NCBI RefSeq assembly: GCF_964355755.1
Contig: NC_092671.1
Span: forward strand, 34,675,304 to 34,739,303
DNA: 64,000 nucleotides
From: Antedon mediterranea
Taxonomy: Eukaryota; Echinodermata; Crinoidea; Comatulida; Antedonidae
Direction of reading: 5' to 3'
Shown here piece after piece: positions 36,801-48,000 of the stretch. A model generated the notes under the pieces. That model saw nothing but the letters and a program-made list of their open reading frames with translations. It ran no database searches and was not told the DNA's origin. Both the position numbers and the translations under genes were made by a program. The first letter of the stretch is position 1. Every line of letters starts with the position of its first letter.

Positions 36801-39800
36801 TAAAGGTGTCACATGTCTCGGACAGCAATGTTGTTGACTCATTTAATTTCTGTAAAACAAAAACGTATTCAAACTTATTAAAAATTTTAAAAATCTCTTA
36901 TTACAATATGGCTGCTAAAAATCAGATAACCAAGTCTTCTCAGCCACACACAATGATTTGAACCAAGCCCCTTGAATTTATAGGCAAGAATATTTTAATT
37001 GATTTGAATTGTCAGAATGTCGTTAACATTGTTTTTGTCTTTAAGGGGTAATGGTTTTAAATTTGTATATCGCAAAATACAAATAGTCTCTATGCGCTGG
37101 TTAACACAAGTGTAAAAATAAAGAAAGTGTTATTGTTAAATAAACCAGGAAAAAGCCTAATAAACCGAACAAATTAACCAAGACAACGGAAAAAGACCGA
37201 AAACGGAATCTCACATCACCACACTGTTTCACTAACTTGTCAAGACAAGCTAGTTAAAATTTTTAAAGGAAAAATTAGATACAGTGTTTAAATACTGTAA
37301 ATTAGTACACTATAACATGATTTTATGACAATGTACATTGCTATAAAGTTTTCTTTCTTTTATGCTGGCAGTGCATATTGTGAAGTCAATGTATATAGGA
37401 AGTGGTTTATAGTTTTATAAAAACATATTGTATTGATATGGCAACATGCAATTGAGATTAAGGGATTTGAAGTCAAGAACAATAATCCAAAACAACAAAG
37501 CTTAGGAAACAATGTAACATTTTATAAAATTTGTACATACTGCTAAATATTTATTTTTACAAATCTATTTTGCTATATATTACACTTTTATTTTTTTATA
37601 CCTTGTTATACATTTCTAATTTAAGCTTGTAAACAAAACAAATTGTCTTATTAAAGATTCTGTATTCTAAAATTAAAGCAGTTTTGTTGTCAGCTTTTGA
37701 GGCCTACTTTACCTGATTAGTTGAAGAGTCCTCAGGTTTAATCGTCATCTTAACGGTTGCAATACGCTGCATTAGGAGGTCACAATACAGCCTCAATTCA
37801 GACATTTTGGATCTCAATGTTTCTGGGGGTTCCCCTAAATCGAAACAAAATAGAACAATGAATCTGATTGTGATATAAGATTAAAAGGTTCCTAGATAAA
37901 TTTAAAATTATTAGAAGTTGTAGGATATGGCATTAGATACCATTGAAATTGTAAAGATTTTCCAAGGCCGGCTTGTTTTTTTTTTACGTACCATGTATTT
38001 TTTTTCATTGTATTGTTGTGTAAATGGGTCATGAGCATTTTATAAAACCAGTAAAATATAAAGGTTTCCAAAGAATATCCTTGCCATTTGATTTAAGTTT
38101 ATTTAATTTCATATTTAATTATTCTATCTAATTAATTGAATACAATTATACTTCAGCACATTAGAATTCTATTCATTAAGGCTCGCCCAACACAAGATGT
38201 TTTTCTTCATCTTTCAGGTCACCTTCGAACTCTGACCTTGTATCGTTATATTATTGCATTGTATTTATTATCTTTTACTGTCAGAGTTTGCAAATAAATT
38301 TTTAATTTTTTTAAATAAACTTGAAAATGTTCAGGAGTTGAAAGCCTGACCAACGTAACTATTATCCATATTTAAAGATGTATTTTCCCCCGAAAACATG
38401 AAAAATGAAGATTAATTAAATCAGATTTGAATAGGTTATTTTGTAGTTTTAATAAAGTGAATCACTTCCGGAGAAAAAAAAACAGAAAAAAATAATGTTT
38501 TCACTTATAAAATTTTACTTTGTCCAATCACTGATAAATGGTTAAATTCAACCAAAAATCCATTGGCTGGCAGCCAATTTGACATTTTTTTGCTTTAAAT
38601 TCCATTTTTTTTTCAGGTAAATATATTTTTTTTCGATCCAATTTTTGGTTGAAGTCAATAACAATTAGGTGATATTAAAATAGCATATTCAACAACAAAA
38701 ATTTAACAAAATTATTTTTTAAGGGGACAATACATCTTTAATACATAACATTCATTATTTGTATAAGAATTGAAATAGACTCTAACTTTAGCATGACCTA
38801 TTTAAATATGTTTTGTAAAGCTCTGTCTACACTATCAAAACTTTTTGTGACAAAAAAAATGTGATGTGCATCTATATAGCATATCACTACTATATTTAAG
38901 CACATCACACTAGTTTGATAGTGTAGAGTTTCTAAACTACTGTAATTAGTTGTACAGCAGAAAAATTATTGCAATAAACAATATATTTCATTTAAAAAAA
39001 ACATACCTCTACCATTCTTCTTTCTTGAGTCAGCGAGGCACGCTTTAGCTGTCCCTAGCGCCACCAACCACTGCTGTCTCTCGGCAGGTGTGCTTCCTCT
39101 AACGTAAAAATGCTGCTCACCTGGTATTATCAAGTCCAATCTGTTTGCGTCGGTTTGATGAACTAAAGACAAAGAATACTTGTTTACCATGACATCACAA
39201 ACAAAAGAATGGATACTTCACAATTTGCTAAACTAACCTGCAATTTCACAGACTGCCATTTTCAGTGACCCTTTACAGCCAAGGCTAACTTCTTCCTGTG
39301 ACCTGTAGTATGATAGTATTCCCATATCCAAGACAAACCAACGTGGTTGCCAACCTACAGAATTAGATTAAAACATACTTTAATACAGTGTAATCTAGTA
39401 AAACCTCTGAGTGAGGCTAGACTATGGGGCAGTTAGAAGAGTAACCGAACAATGATGAGTAACCTCAGAGGCTAGACTATGGCAGTTAGAAGAGTAACCG
39501 AACAATGCTGTGTAACCTCAGAGGCTAGACTATGGCAGTTAGAAGAGTAACCGAACATTGATGTGTAACCTCAGAGGCTAGACTATGGCAGTTAGAAGAG
39601 TAACCGAACATTGATGTGTAACCTCAGAGGCTAGACTATGGCAGTTAGAAGAGTAACCGAACATTGATGTGTAACCTCAGAGGCTAGACTATGGCAGTTA
39701 GAAGAGTAACCGAACATTGATGTGTAACCTCAGAGGCTAGACTATGGCAGTTAGAAGAGTAACCGAACATTGATGTGTAACCTCAGAGGCTAGACTATGG

Positions 39801-40875
39801 CAGTTAGAAGAGTAACCGAACATTGATGTGTAACCTCAGAGGCTAGACTATGGCAGTTAGAAGAGTAACCGAACATTGATGTGTAACCTCAGAGGCTAGA
39901 CTATGGCAGTTAGAAGAGTAACCGAACATTGCTGTGTAACCTCAGAGGCTAGACTATGGCAGTTAGAAGAGTAACCGAACATTGATGTATAACCTCAGAG
40001 GCTAGACTATGGCAGTTAGAAGAGTAACCGAACAATGCTGTATAACCTCAGAGGCTAGACTACAGTATGGCAGTTTAAGAGTAACCGAACAATGCTGCGT
40101 TTAGGTTAATAATTCTTCTGTGTATGTTTTTTGGCTTTGTGTTAGTATTTTAAATTATTATCAAATTAGGAACAAAATAGGCCTACATTCACTGATGTTT
40201 TTAAATTTACAGTAACTAGGCTAATAGTAACTTTAAAGTTGTGTCAGGGATAATTCACATGCAAACAAGTTAAAAATCCAAATTTGAGTATTTATGTTAG
40301 TTGCATATAAATTAAGTATGTGCATGCCTTATTTACTGGCGACACACTGCAAACAATTACTTTACGGACCTCAATTAATTGGGACACAACCACAACAATG
40401 CATGCTGCACACATATAGTCTTATATTATTAATTAATAAGCTTGGTTTGTTACTAGGCCTAGCTATCTACTAGAGTCTACTAGCTAGGCTAGGGCCTACC
40501 TATCTATGTATTGTTAGTTATACCAGGCCTGACTGAAGCTAGGCTAGCTAGAATAGAAGTATAGACTAGCCCGGCCCATACAATATAGTTATACCTACTA
40601 CTAGGATAGCTAGGCTAGGCCTAGATATTCTGTACTCTAGACTAGGCTTAGACCTAGCTAGGCCTCACTCAGTCAGTCAGTCACTGAGTCATGCAGCAGG
40701 TCGGTGCCTGGCTGGCCTGGCCCTAGCCTTAGGCCTACTACTAGGCCTATTATAGGCCTTAGGCTGGATTGCTAGAAAAGAAAAAAAACACATTATAAGT
40801 AAAAATTCAGAAGAAATTATACAAACCACTGAAATAGTTGGTCCACTTATAAAGCGTTCCTTGCATATCCGGCAT
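27859..40875 (-). CDS. PLEKHA8: PH and glycolipid-transfer domain protein (FAPP2 type)
   Basis: Twelve coding exons on the minus strand: 40875-40827, 39354-39238, 39162-39007, 37834-37713, 36849-36691, 32211-32174, 31999-31664, 30940-30855, 30294-30236, 29755-29625, 28759-28627, 28056-27859. They total 1584 nt, 527 aa (human FAPP2 about 519). All junctions are GT-AG. An in-frame TAA 12 codons upstream supports the start. Residues 1-95 are the FAPP PH domain ([40 protein letters not shown]), which binds PI4P and ARF at the trans-Golgi. Residues 110-130 carry the family [15 protein letters not shown] segment; 202-325 is a Ser/Arg-rich linker; 330-527 is the GLTP fold, with D368, N372 and K375 (DxxxNxxK), W415 and H453 for the glycolipid headgroup. 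These features fit glucosylceramide transport. Introns carry many MITEs and a 2.1-kb hAT-like insertion. Confidence 0.93.
28500..28598. mobile_element. MITE family B, right half
   Basis: TTTAAGGGGACAATATATCTT ends a sequence matching the right part of the 38372-38741 copy (ATTAAAATGGCATATTCGGC interior). The left half is missing. Intronic. Confidence 0.55.
28904..29507. mobile_element. Inverted-repeat element in lipid-transfer gene intron
   Basis: CGACAAAGTATTTTTAGGCA then GTTTGCC at the left matches the inverse of GGCAAACTGCCTAAAAATAC then TGTGTCG at the right. The arms are about 27 bp, with a 604-bp span. An internal dyad around TTGCTACACA/TGTGTAGCAA is present. No ORF. Confidence 0.7.
29998..30105. 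repeat. Interspersed repeat, second copy
   Basis: Shares GTCGTGAGGT, ACGGTACTGGGTATG and CATCCATTCATAGAAG, in order and spacing, with 25735-25850. Family unknown. Confidence 0.55.
31053..31205. mobile_element. MITE family A, copy 2
   Basis: AAAGCTCTGTCTACACTATC at the left and GATAGTGTAGACAGAGCTTT at the right, perfect over 20 bp. 153 bp, intronic in the lipid-transfer gene. Confidence 0.85.
31267..31640. repeat. Tandem duplication, about 184-bp period
   Basis: Two adjacent diverged copies share CAACTGAACA, GATTG.AACCCTGTTGAAGG, CTTCACTGGACG and CCACCCTCA. The landmark CCCTGTTGAAGGGCC sits at 31336 and 31520. The second copy ends some 25 bp before exon 7 of the lipid-transfer gene. Confidence 0.7.
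32653..34797. mobile_element. hAT-like non-autonomous element in intron
   Basis: Ends CAGGGCTGCAAATTAA (32653-32668) and the perfect inverse TTAATTTGCAGCCCTG (34782-34797). The flanks are a 5-bp direct duplication, CACTA (32648-32652 and 34798-34802). CAGGG ends are typical of hAT elements; most hATs make 8-bp duplications, but 5-bp groups exist. The 2145-bp interior has no transposase ORF. It includes a G-run and C-run foldback at 32818-32877. It sits in the intron between coding exons 5 and 6 of the lipid-transfer gene. Confidence 0.75.
35037..35165. mobile_element. MITE family B, left half
   Basis: AGATGTATTGTCATGAACAT, then ATGAAAAATGAAG and GTTTTAATAAAGT, as in the other copies. The right part is missing, and a (TA)n run follows at 35182-35209. 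Confidence 0.6.
36487..36648. mobile_element. MITE family A, copy 3
   Basis: AAAGCTCTTTCTACACTATC at the left and GATAGTGTAGACAGAGCTT at the right. It ends 42 bp before the donor-side edge of exon 5 of the lipid-transfer gene. Confidence 0.8.
38372..38741. mobile_element. MITE family B, copy 3
   Basis: TTAAAGATGTATTTTCCCCC at the left and GGGGACAATACATCTTTAA at the right. About 370 bp, the most complete copy here, intronic. Confidence 0.8.
38817..38929. mobile_element. MITE family A, copy 4 (short)
   Basis: AAAGCTCTGTCTACACTATC at the left, CACTAGTTTGATAGTGTAGA at the right. At 113 bp it lacks part of the central region of the other copies. Confidence 0.75.
39402..40098. repeat. 53-bp minisatellite in intron 1 of the lipid-transfer gene
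   Basis: About 13 copies of a 53-bp unit (GTAACCTCAGAGGCTAGACT, ATGGCAGTTAGAAGAGTAAC, CGAACATTGATGT). Central copies are identical; edge copies carry AATGATGA, AATGCTGT or an insertion, as expected of an array homogenised from the middle. It starts 48 bp from the splice acceptor of exon 2. Confidence 0.95.
40455..40765. repeat. CTAG/AGGCCT-rich low-complexity block
   Basis: The stretch is built largely from CTAG, TAGGCCTA and GCTAGGCTAG variants, plus CAGTCAGTCAGTCACTGAG. It lies in intron 1, 60 bp from the first coding exon of the lipid-transfer gene. The same motifs occur singly through the window. Confidence 0.7.
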
Positions 40876-42045
40876 ATTGACTGAACGTGACGTGTTTTTA
40901 TCCAGATTTTATGTGCTACATTTGATGCAAAACAAGAATCTCGAGCGTAATATTTATCAATTCGAGCGTGAACTAGATTTTCTGATCGTTGAGGTCGTCC
41001 TAGCCTGTCATAAAACGTATTGATGAAGTACTTAGTTATCTGGCTGCTGTGTGTTTTTATTATTCCGCTCTGATATATTATTTGTAGTATTATTTTTTAT
41101 TATAACAAAATATTTACATAGCGATTGTATGTAAGGATCTGGTAATAAAAATGAAATAAATCGAGGAGATAATTAAGCTCCACTCTGCACCAATCATACA
41201 GTACAAATTATGATAAATAAAACATTACATATAAACCAAATGGCAATTGGTAATAGGGTAGGAGACGATATTACAGGATGTAAATACATCCTCCTTTGAA
41301 GTTGAAATGAAATAATATATTTTATTGTAGGTTTATAATAGTAGAAAAAAATATTCTTTACATAAGAAGATTTACGAAAAATAAAGGCACTCATTATGTA
41401 ACGCTGGACTTTTATTAAGTACGTGCTTACAACAAAAAGGTGGTAAAATAAATACATACTGACATAAATAAATACATACTAGATATATTATAATAAGGGA
41501 TCAAAGGGATTTAAAAGCTATATTGAATATTGTATTTAAAACCGTAGGAACCAGTACACCTCCATGTGCAAGAACTTAACATAAAAAGTAAGTACGCCCT
41601 CACATCTAACTTTTTCAACCAATCACACAATAGACTAAATATTTATCGGTTGACTGGGTCTTCGTAACCCTGATTGTTGTTGTTCTTCCGGTGTTTAATT
41701 CAGTTCGCCAGTTGTACACAATACTTCTAAATCTCCTTTGAAAAGGCTTCAATTTATCATATTTATTTTGTAGGTTGCCCAACCCATGTCTCATGCGATG
41801 TGTGACGAATGATTCTTAGCTATAACTTACTGTTTTTAGAATGAAATAAACGTGTCATACATTTAGGTTGGGACTTACCAACGATGCAAATACCTGTTGT
41901 TGTTGTTGTGGTGCCCGGTATGTCCATGTCTGTGTGTTGAATCATTGTCAGCCTCCATCGGCATTAATTCTAGTTTTATATGTTAATAAACATGTTATTC
42001 TGTTAACTGCAAAGAAGGTCAATGTTTGAAATGTAGATACGCAAG
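40876..42045. promoter_or_regulatory. Shared upstream region of two divergent genes
   Basis: This 1170-bp interval separates the ATG of the minus-strand lipid-transfer gene from the ATG of the plus-strand PLC gene. No other gene is visible. It must contain both 5' UTRs and at least one promoter. I see a CCAAT-containing AACCAATCACAC (about 41628) and no convincing TATA box placed for either gene. Confidence 0.6.
42022..42036 (+). promoter_or_regulatory. Upstream mini-ORF ending in ATG-TAG
   Basis: ATGTTTGAAATGTAG lies nine bases before the main PLC ATG and in its frame: a four-codon ORF whose last pair is a start-stop (ATG TAG). The TAG also proves that the reading frame cannot extend further 5' in this exon. 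If transcribed, it would be expected to reduce or modulate initiation at the main start. Confidence 0.5.
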
Positions 42046-45000
42046 ATGGGTAAGTTTATTAATATTATATTCATTTTAAATAGCACTAATGTTTGTTTTT
42101 CTCTGGATATACTTATACATCCCGTCACTCAGAATATTTGTTTTAGAGGTACTATGTTAGGGGAAGATCCTTTATAAAAATCTTAATTAATAGCCTTATA
42201 AATCATTATTGGATGCATGTGTTTGTTTTTAATATGAAATATATATGTTTTATAGGAGATAATCATAATTAATAATCATATTGATCATAATCATCACTAG
42301 CATCAGCAGCATCATTATTGTCAACATTATCATTATTGTCAACATTATTATCATGTTCAACATTATCATCATCATTGTCAACATTATCATTGTCAACATT
42401 ATCATCATCATTATCAACATTATCATCATCATTATTGTCAATATTATCATCTTCATTGTTAACATCCTCATCATTGTCAACATTGACAATCATAATTAAT
42501 ATCAACATTTGCCAGTCACCAGTATTATTATAATCATAATTATCATTATCACACCATTTTCATTCAATCATCGTACCATTGTCATTATTTCTTCGTTCAA
42601 TAATTTTTTTATTTTATTTTGGGGACACTTTCTTCAATTGTCACCAATTCTGAATTCAATTTTTTTTATTTAGGGGACACTTTAATCAATAAGCTTATAG
42701 CTGGGACGCAGTTTACCAAGATCAAAGATTCAGGCAGTTCTAAGTTCTACACATTTTCGTTAAACACATCCAGAGCTGTCGTCACATATATACCAACACA
42801 AAGAAAATCTGGAGGATCAGAATGTGAGTTTCATTACTCCTAAATATGTGTGGGCATGTTCCCTATTTTGTTCGGTACCTTTGTTTGTTTAGAAAATAAA
42901 ATACCTGTTCTTAATCCCCTTTTAGTATAATAATTCCTTAATACAACTAAGTGCTTTGTAGAATCAGGAAATAGAATGACGTCTTGTTATGACATAAATT
43001 ATAGGTTAAGCTTATTTTTTGTTTAGGATCACCTGATCCTTACTTTTATTTTTTATGTATTACATAAGGTAGTTGTTTATTAAACAACTTTTTATCAAGA
43101 AATATTATTTGGTCTTTATCAATTTGTTGTATTTGGAATGAAGTCAATAATGCAATTTTGTGTTTCATCCAAAATATTCCCTAAACTTAAAACATAGAGA
43201 GCAAATTAATAATTAATATTTATTTCTCAATATAAAGTTTAAAAAACTGTATTAGAAAAAATATTTTGCTATGTTTTTTTTTTATATACTCGACGTATTG
43301 GTAATCTTTGAACAAATAACTATATTTTGTTTAAATATAAATTATACTTGCTTTTAAAACCCCCAATCATGTGTAATCAGTCAATCTTTATATTTTATAT
43401 TATCCTCTAAAAAAATACATTCATTTATTAAATAAATCATTTTAATGGTTATTTCATGCATGAAACTTATCCTTTGACCAGGAAATACGATTTTGCAATA
43501 TTCAAAGTAAAAAATGTCAATATTTTTGGTTTAAAATGGTATATTAAACATAATGAAATAAAATGAAAAAACAGATAAAGATCAGTCCTTTGATCAAGTT
43601 AACTTAGATTAAAATAAATGTGTGGTTATATTTTCTCAAAGTAAACTTATTTATGTAATACAAGTAATGGTATGTGTGCAATTTGTTTGCACAGCACTCC
43701 CTTAATACAATATTATTATACAATGGTTGTTTACCAAATGTACTTTCATGTAGAAAGTTATATCCATGAGAACAATCAATTAAATAAACAAAAGCCTGTA
43801 TTTGTTATATAATAGATATTTACACACTCTTTTCTCTATCTGAGTTAAATACAGTACATTTTGCAGTTTAAATTTATATATGTTCTAAATTCAAATGTGT
43901 GTGATCTAATGTTAAATCTGATATAACCATGAAACCTTTCTACTCAGGGTTATATTGGAGCAAGGCAATCTAACAAGAGGCTGAGCTCTGGAGATCAAAG
44001 GGTTAATCTGTGGCTGCGACGCGATCAATTTCACACCTCTTAATAGACATCGCACGCCACAAAGAATATGTACATAGTACAGTACTGTTGGTATTTGTTG
44101 CAGCCAGACATGAGATCAAAGGACTGTTACAAGTTCCTATCTTGGCAAGTCAAGCTCAGTGTGCTGTTGTTAGATTGCCTTCGTTTCAGTTAGATCCAAG
44201 TTTTATTGGAGTAGCAACACAGAGATATATATAACTGATTAAGTTCAACTGTCGATTTAATCTTTAAATCTGTCCTTTCCTATAATATGCACACTTGCAT
44301 GTGAACACAACCTTAAATCTGCTGAAAGGAATTCTATTAGAAATGTACAAAACAAAAGTCATGTTTTTGCACATCACAAAATTCTATGTAGAACTTGTAT
44401 GTATGGACGAACAAAAATAATTATATTACTATCACAATACAGGGGTACTGGGACATGAACACCTATTTCATGAACACCTATATAAATATACGCCTCAACA
44501 AACTCTTGGACTTGATGAGTAAAATAAACAAATTGGTAATGCTACTTCTTCTTTATAGGGGAGGTACATAAAGTGACATCATTAAATACTACTGATTTGC
44601 TCCACGCCTTTACAAAATAATTATGCTCTAGGCCATGAATGAGTAAACAAATTGTGAATAATAATACTATAGTTAATAATATGATATAGTCTGAATCAGT
44701 ATTTAATTATACGCCTTCACATACTGTAGTACAATTCTAAAGTCCTTTTTAAGTATTCTGTTTATTTTTATAATATTAACATTTTGTCATCAAATGTTTA
44801 CATAGCTGCATAGAGATGTTGACAAAGACATTCATTATGGATCTAAGGTCTACCAAGCCTGCATACCCTTCACAATAAATTGAAAACGTTTTTTGTTTTA
44901 TTCTCAAAAAATAAAATAATGTACATATATTTATTACATTACAATCAAATTGTTACATCAATCATTATGGTCATAAAAATGTAATACAATACCAAGCTAA

Positions 45001-48000
45001 AAGTTTATTTTGATTCATTTTAGAAGCATTACAAGGAGTTGAAAATAAGAACAGAAGGTTTTAATTTTTAATGTATAATTGTATTTAGATACTTAGACAC
45101 AAATCTCTATTTAAAATATTGGTGTTTAATCATCATAGGCAATGACTGTTGGAATGGCGCTATATAAATCAAACTATTGATTGATTGATTGTGTATTTTT
45201 CAGTTTCATTAGAAAATATCAGAGAATTGCAAGCGGGTCATGTTTCAAAAGCAGCTCGCTCCAAGAAAAATAAAATTGCTCAGGATCAGTGTTTCTCGAT
45301 AATCTTTAACGATGGTCACAAGACGTTAGATTTGGCGGCTCTTAATTCAGAAGATGCAAAAACGTGGATTAATGGATTACGCTTAGCAAAAAAGAGAAGT
45401 ATTCAGTTGGATGTACCTGACCTACAAGACCGGTAAGTTTGCTAAGTATTTGGCATTTATAAATTAAGATTTCTGTGATTTCTGTATCAATTTTATAATA
45501 TTGATAATAACAATAACATTTACAGTGTCTCAATTGAAGAGCAAATAATTGAATATATATGTATCATATACATGTTTAAAAAAAACTAGACATTTTTAAT
45601 TAAGGTGCTCTACAGACCCACTGCAACCCTGCCTGAAGTTCTTTAAGCTCTGTCTACACTATCACACTAGTTTGACAAAAAAGTATGATGTGCCCAAATA
45701 TGGTAGTGATATGCTTGAATATGGTAGTGATATGACATCATCATGTCCATGTATGGGCACATCATATTTTTTATTACGTAAAGTTTGATAGTGTGGACAG
45801 GGCTTTATGGTATACACATGCATGTATACAGGTCCAACAGCTCAATGTCCCATCCAAACGTATACAGTACTGTTTGGCAATTAAAGTCTAAGATACAACC
45901 AAGATGACAGAGAGAGGTCTTGAACCGATTCCTTGACATTATGCTAGTTCTTTAGTTGATTCTGTCCCTGGTATCAGATTTTTACCCTAAAAAAGAGAAT
46001 ATGTTTGCTTAGTACAACAAGTATTAATGATTAGTTTTGTTGCAAAGATCTTCATAAAAAGACATTTTTTAGTCAATCTATTGTAGTCCTAAAATAGTAA
46101 AAACTATTATCATTGATCATATTCATTTATTTTCATTTTTTTTTTCTCATTATCCAGTTGGCTGAGGCGTTGTTTTGACGATGCCCATTCGTCAAAGGAT
46201 CACTATTTATTTGAAGAATGTCGCGACCTGTTACAAAAAATTGGAGTTTCCACAGACACACACTTTTTGGAAAAAATATTTATGGTAAATTGAATGTTCT
46301 TATACCCTTTTCACATTAGCTAGCAAAACTCCAGATTTTACACACACATGCATAAACAGCAGAATTATGCACGATATGCATCTATAAACTCCAGAGTTTT
46401 GGTATACGACATAAAAGGTATGTTATTTACCAATAGTGCGGTATATTTTGCACATCCGTAAACAATTTCTTAATCAGTTTATTTAAACATTTGTTATGCA
46501 ATTTTGAACACGGATTCACTAGGTATTTCTAAACAGACTCTTTTGTTTGTTTTAATACCCTAAAACCCACTTAAACCGGTATTAGTAAAATGCATGTATT
46601 CCATGTTTCAATCATTGGGCTTAGCCTATAAACAGGACCTATCAACTTTTTTTTTGTAGTCGACTAATGCACAGAATTTTCATATTATTTGTTGTTGTAT
46701 TATTCAGCACAATAAAAGAAGGATACAGTAAATGTGTCAATCACTTTATACCCATAAATTTGCTAATTCATCTAAAGTGGGTTACAGTATATATTATTTT
46801 TTTTATTACAGTATATACCAAGTTTTAGTTCTATAGTTTGCGTTATTCATTCAATCTTTTATTTCGGAATCTCTCTTCCATAGAAAGTAAAATTACATGA
46901 ATTAAAAATAAATAATACCAATACCAATTACTACTATTCATCTCAGGATGGCAATGCAACCTTTCTTCTCCATCTTTGACTTATATAAGACGTTGCCTAT
47001 AATCGTTGAGACTAAAACATAATAATATAATAATTATTATTCAATCTATTTTGTGCATGTGCAGGTGGCAACCAACTACTCGATATATGTATGTCCTAAT
47101 GTTCTTTTTCGACACAAATCCATTATAATTTTTTGTAAATTTTTTATAATTTTATTTTTTAGGCAATAGTACAACGCAATCAAGGACCTTTGTATGAGAA
47201 TACAGCAGTGTCAACATTAAATGCTGCAGAATTTGTACAACTGTACAGAACCGTTACTAGTAGAGATGATCTTCTCAATTTGTTTGTCAAGTAAATATAT
47301 TTAACATTCTATATATTCCTATTACTGTATGATTTAAAACTGTTTTTTTAAAGGTTTTCATGGTGAATTAACACTAAAGTTTTCTAAACAATTTGTTAAA
47401 AATTCTCTGCAAATTCTGTGATACAATGTCACATATGTATCACATGTCTTGCCTGTATCATACTGTGTACACCTACAGTAACCTTGACTAGGTGCCACAT
47501 GTGATATATGTGAAACTTTTTAACAGAGTTTGCCTATGATACTGGTAATATAATGGGAAATACAGAGGACAGACGTTGTTAGGTTGGCAAAGAAATTGGT
47601 GTCTGACGCGGGCTAAACTGTGCTAGAGACCACAATTCAATTAAGTCCTGTTAACCTAATATAATTAATAGTTCATTTTATTTGCTAGGTATGCAGGAGG
47701 GGATGACTTCTGGATGGCTTCAGAATTTCAACAATTTATGCATGAGGAACAAAAGGTAAGGCAAAAAATAGGTTACCATACACTTACAGGACACTGTTGG
47801 AGAGCAAAGAGAGGAGAAATCATTAGTAATACCATGGAGAAATAATTATTTCTCCATGGTAATACCATTGGAATCTGAAGTTAGTGCTGAAAGTTATTCA
47901 GTCATGCTGACCAATGAGGGTTTATCGCAAATAGTGTGCGCGACGCATGGTGGAAAGAGTTACGGGAGCAAACATCACAACGTGTACAGACATGATTTAT

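Noticed and set aside
42250-42533. Overlapping 70-80 codon ORFs on both strands, one rich in Asp/Asn
   Set aside because: Produced by the TCA/TTG microsatellite in PLC intron 1; no splice or start context.
44010-44234. 74-codon plus-strand ORF in PLC intron 2
   Set aside because: It spans a 220-bp MITE, and adding it to the PLC model would break the reading frame between the PH-domain exons.
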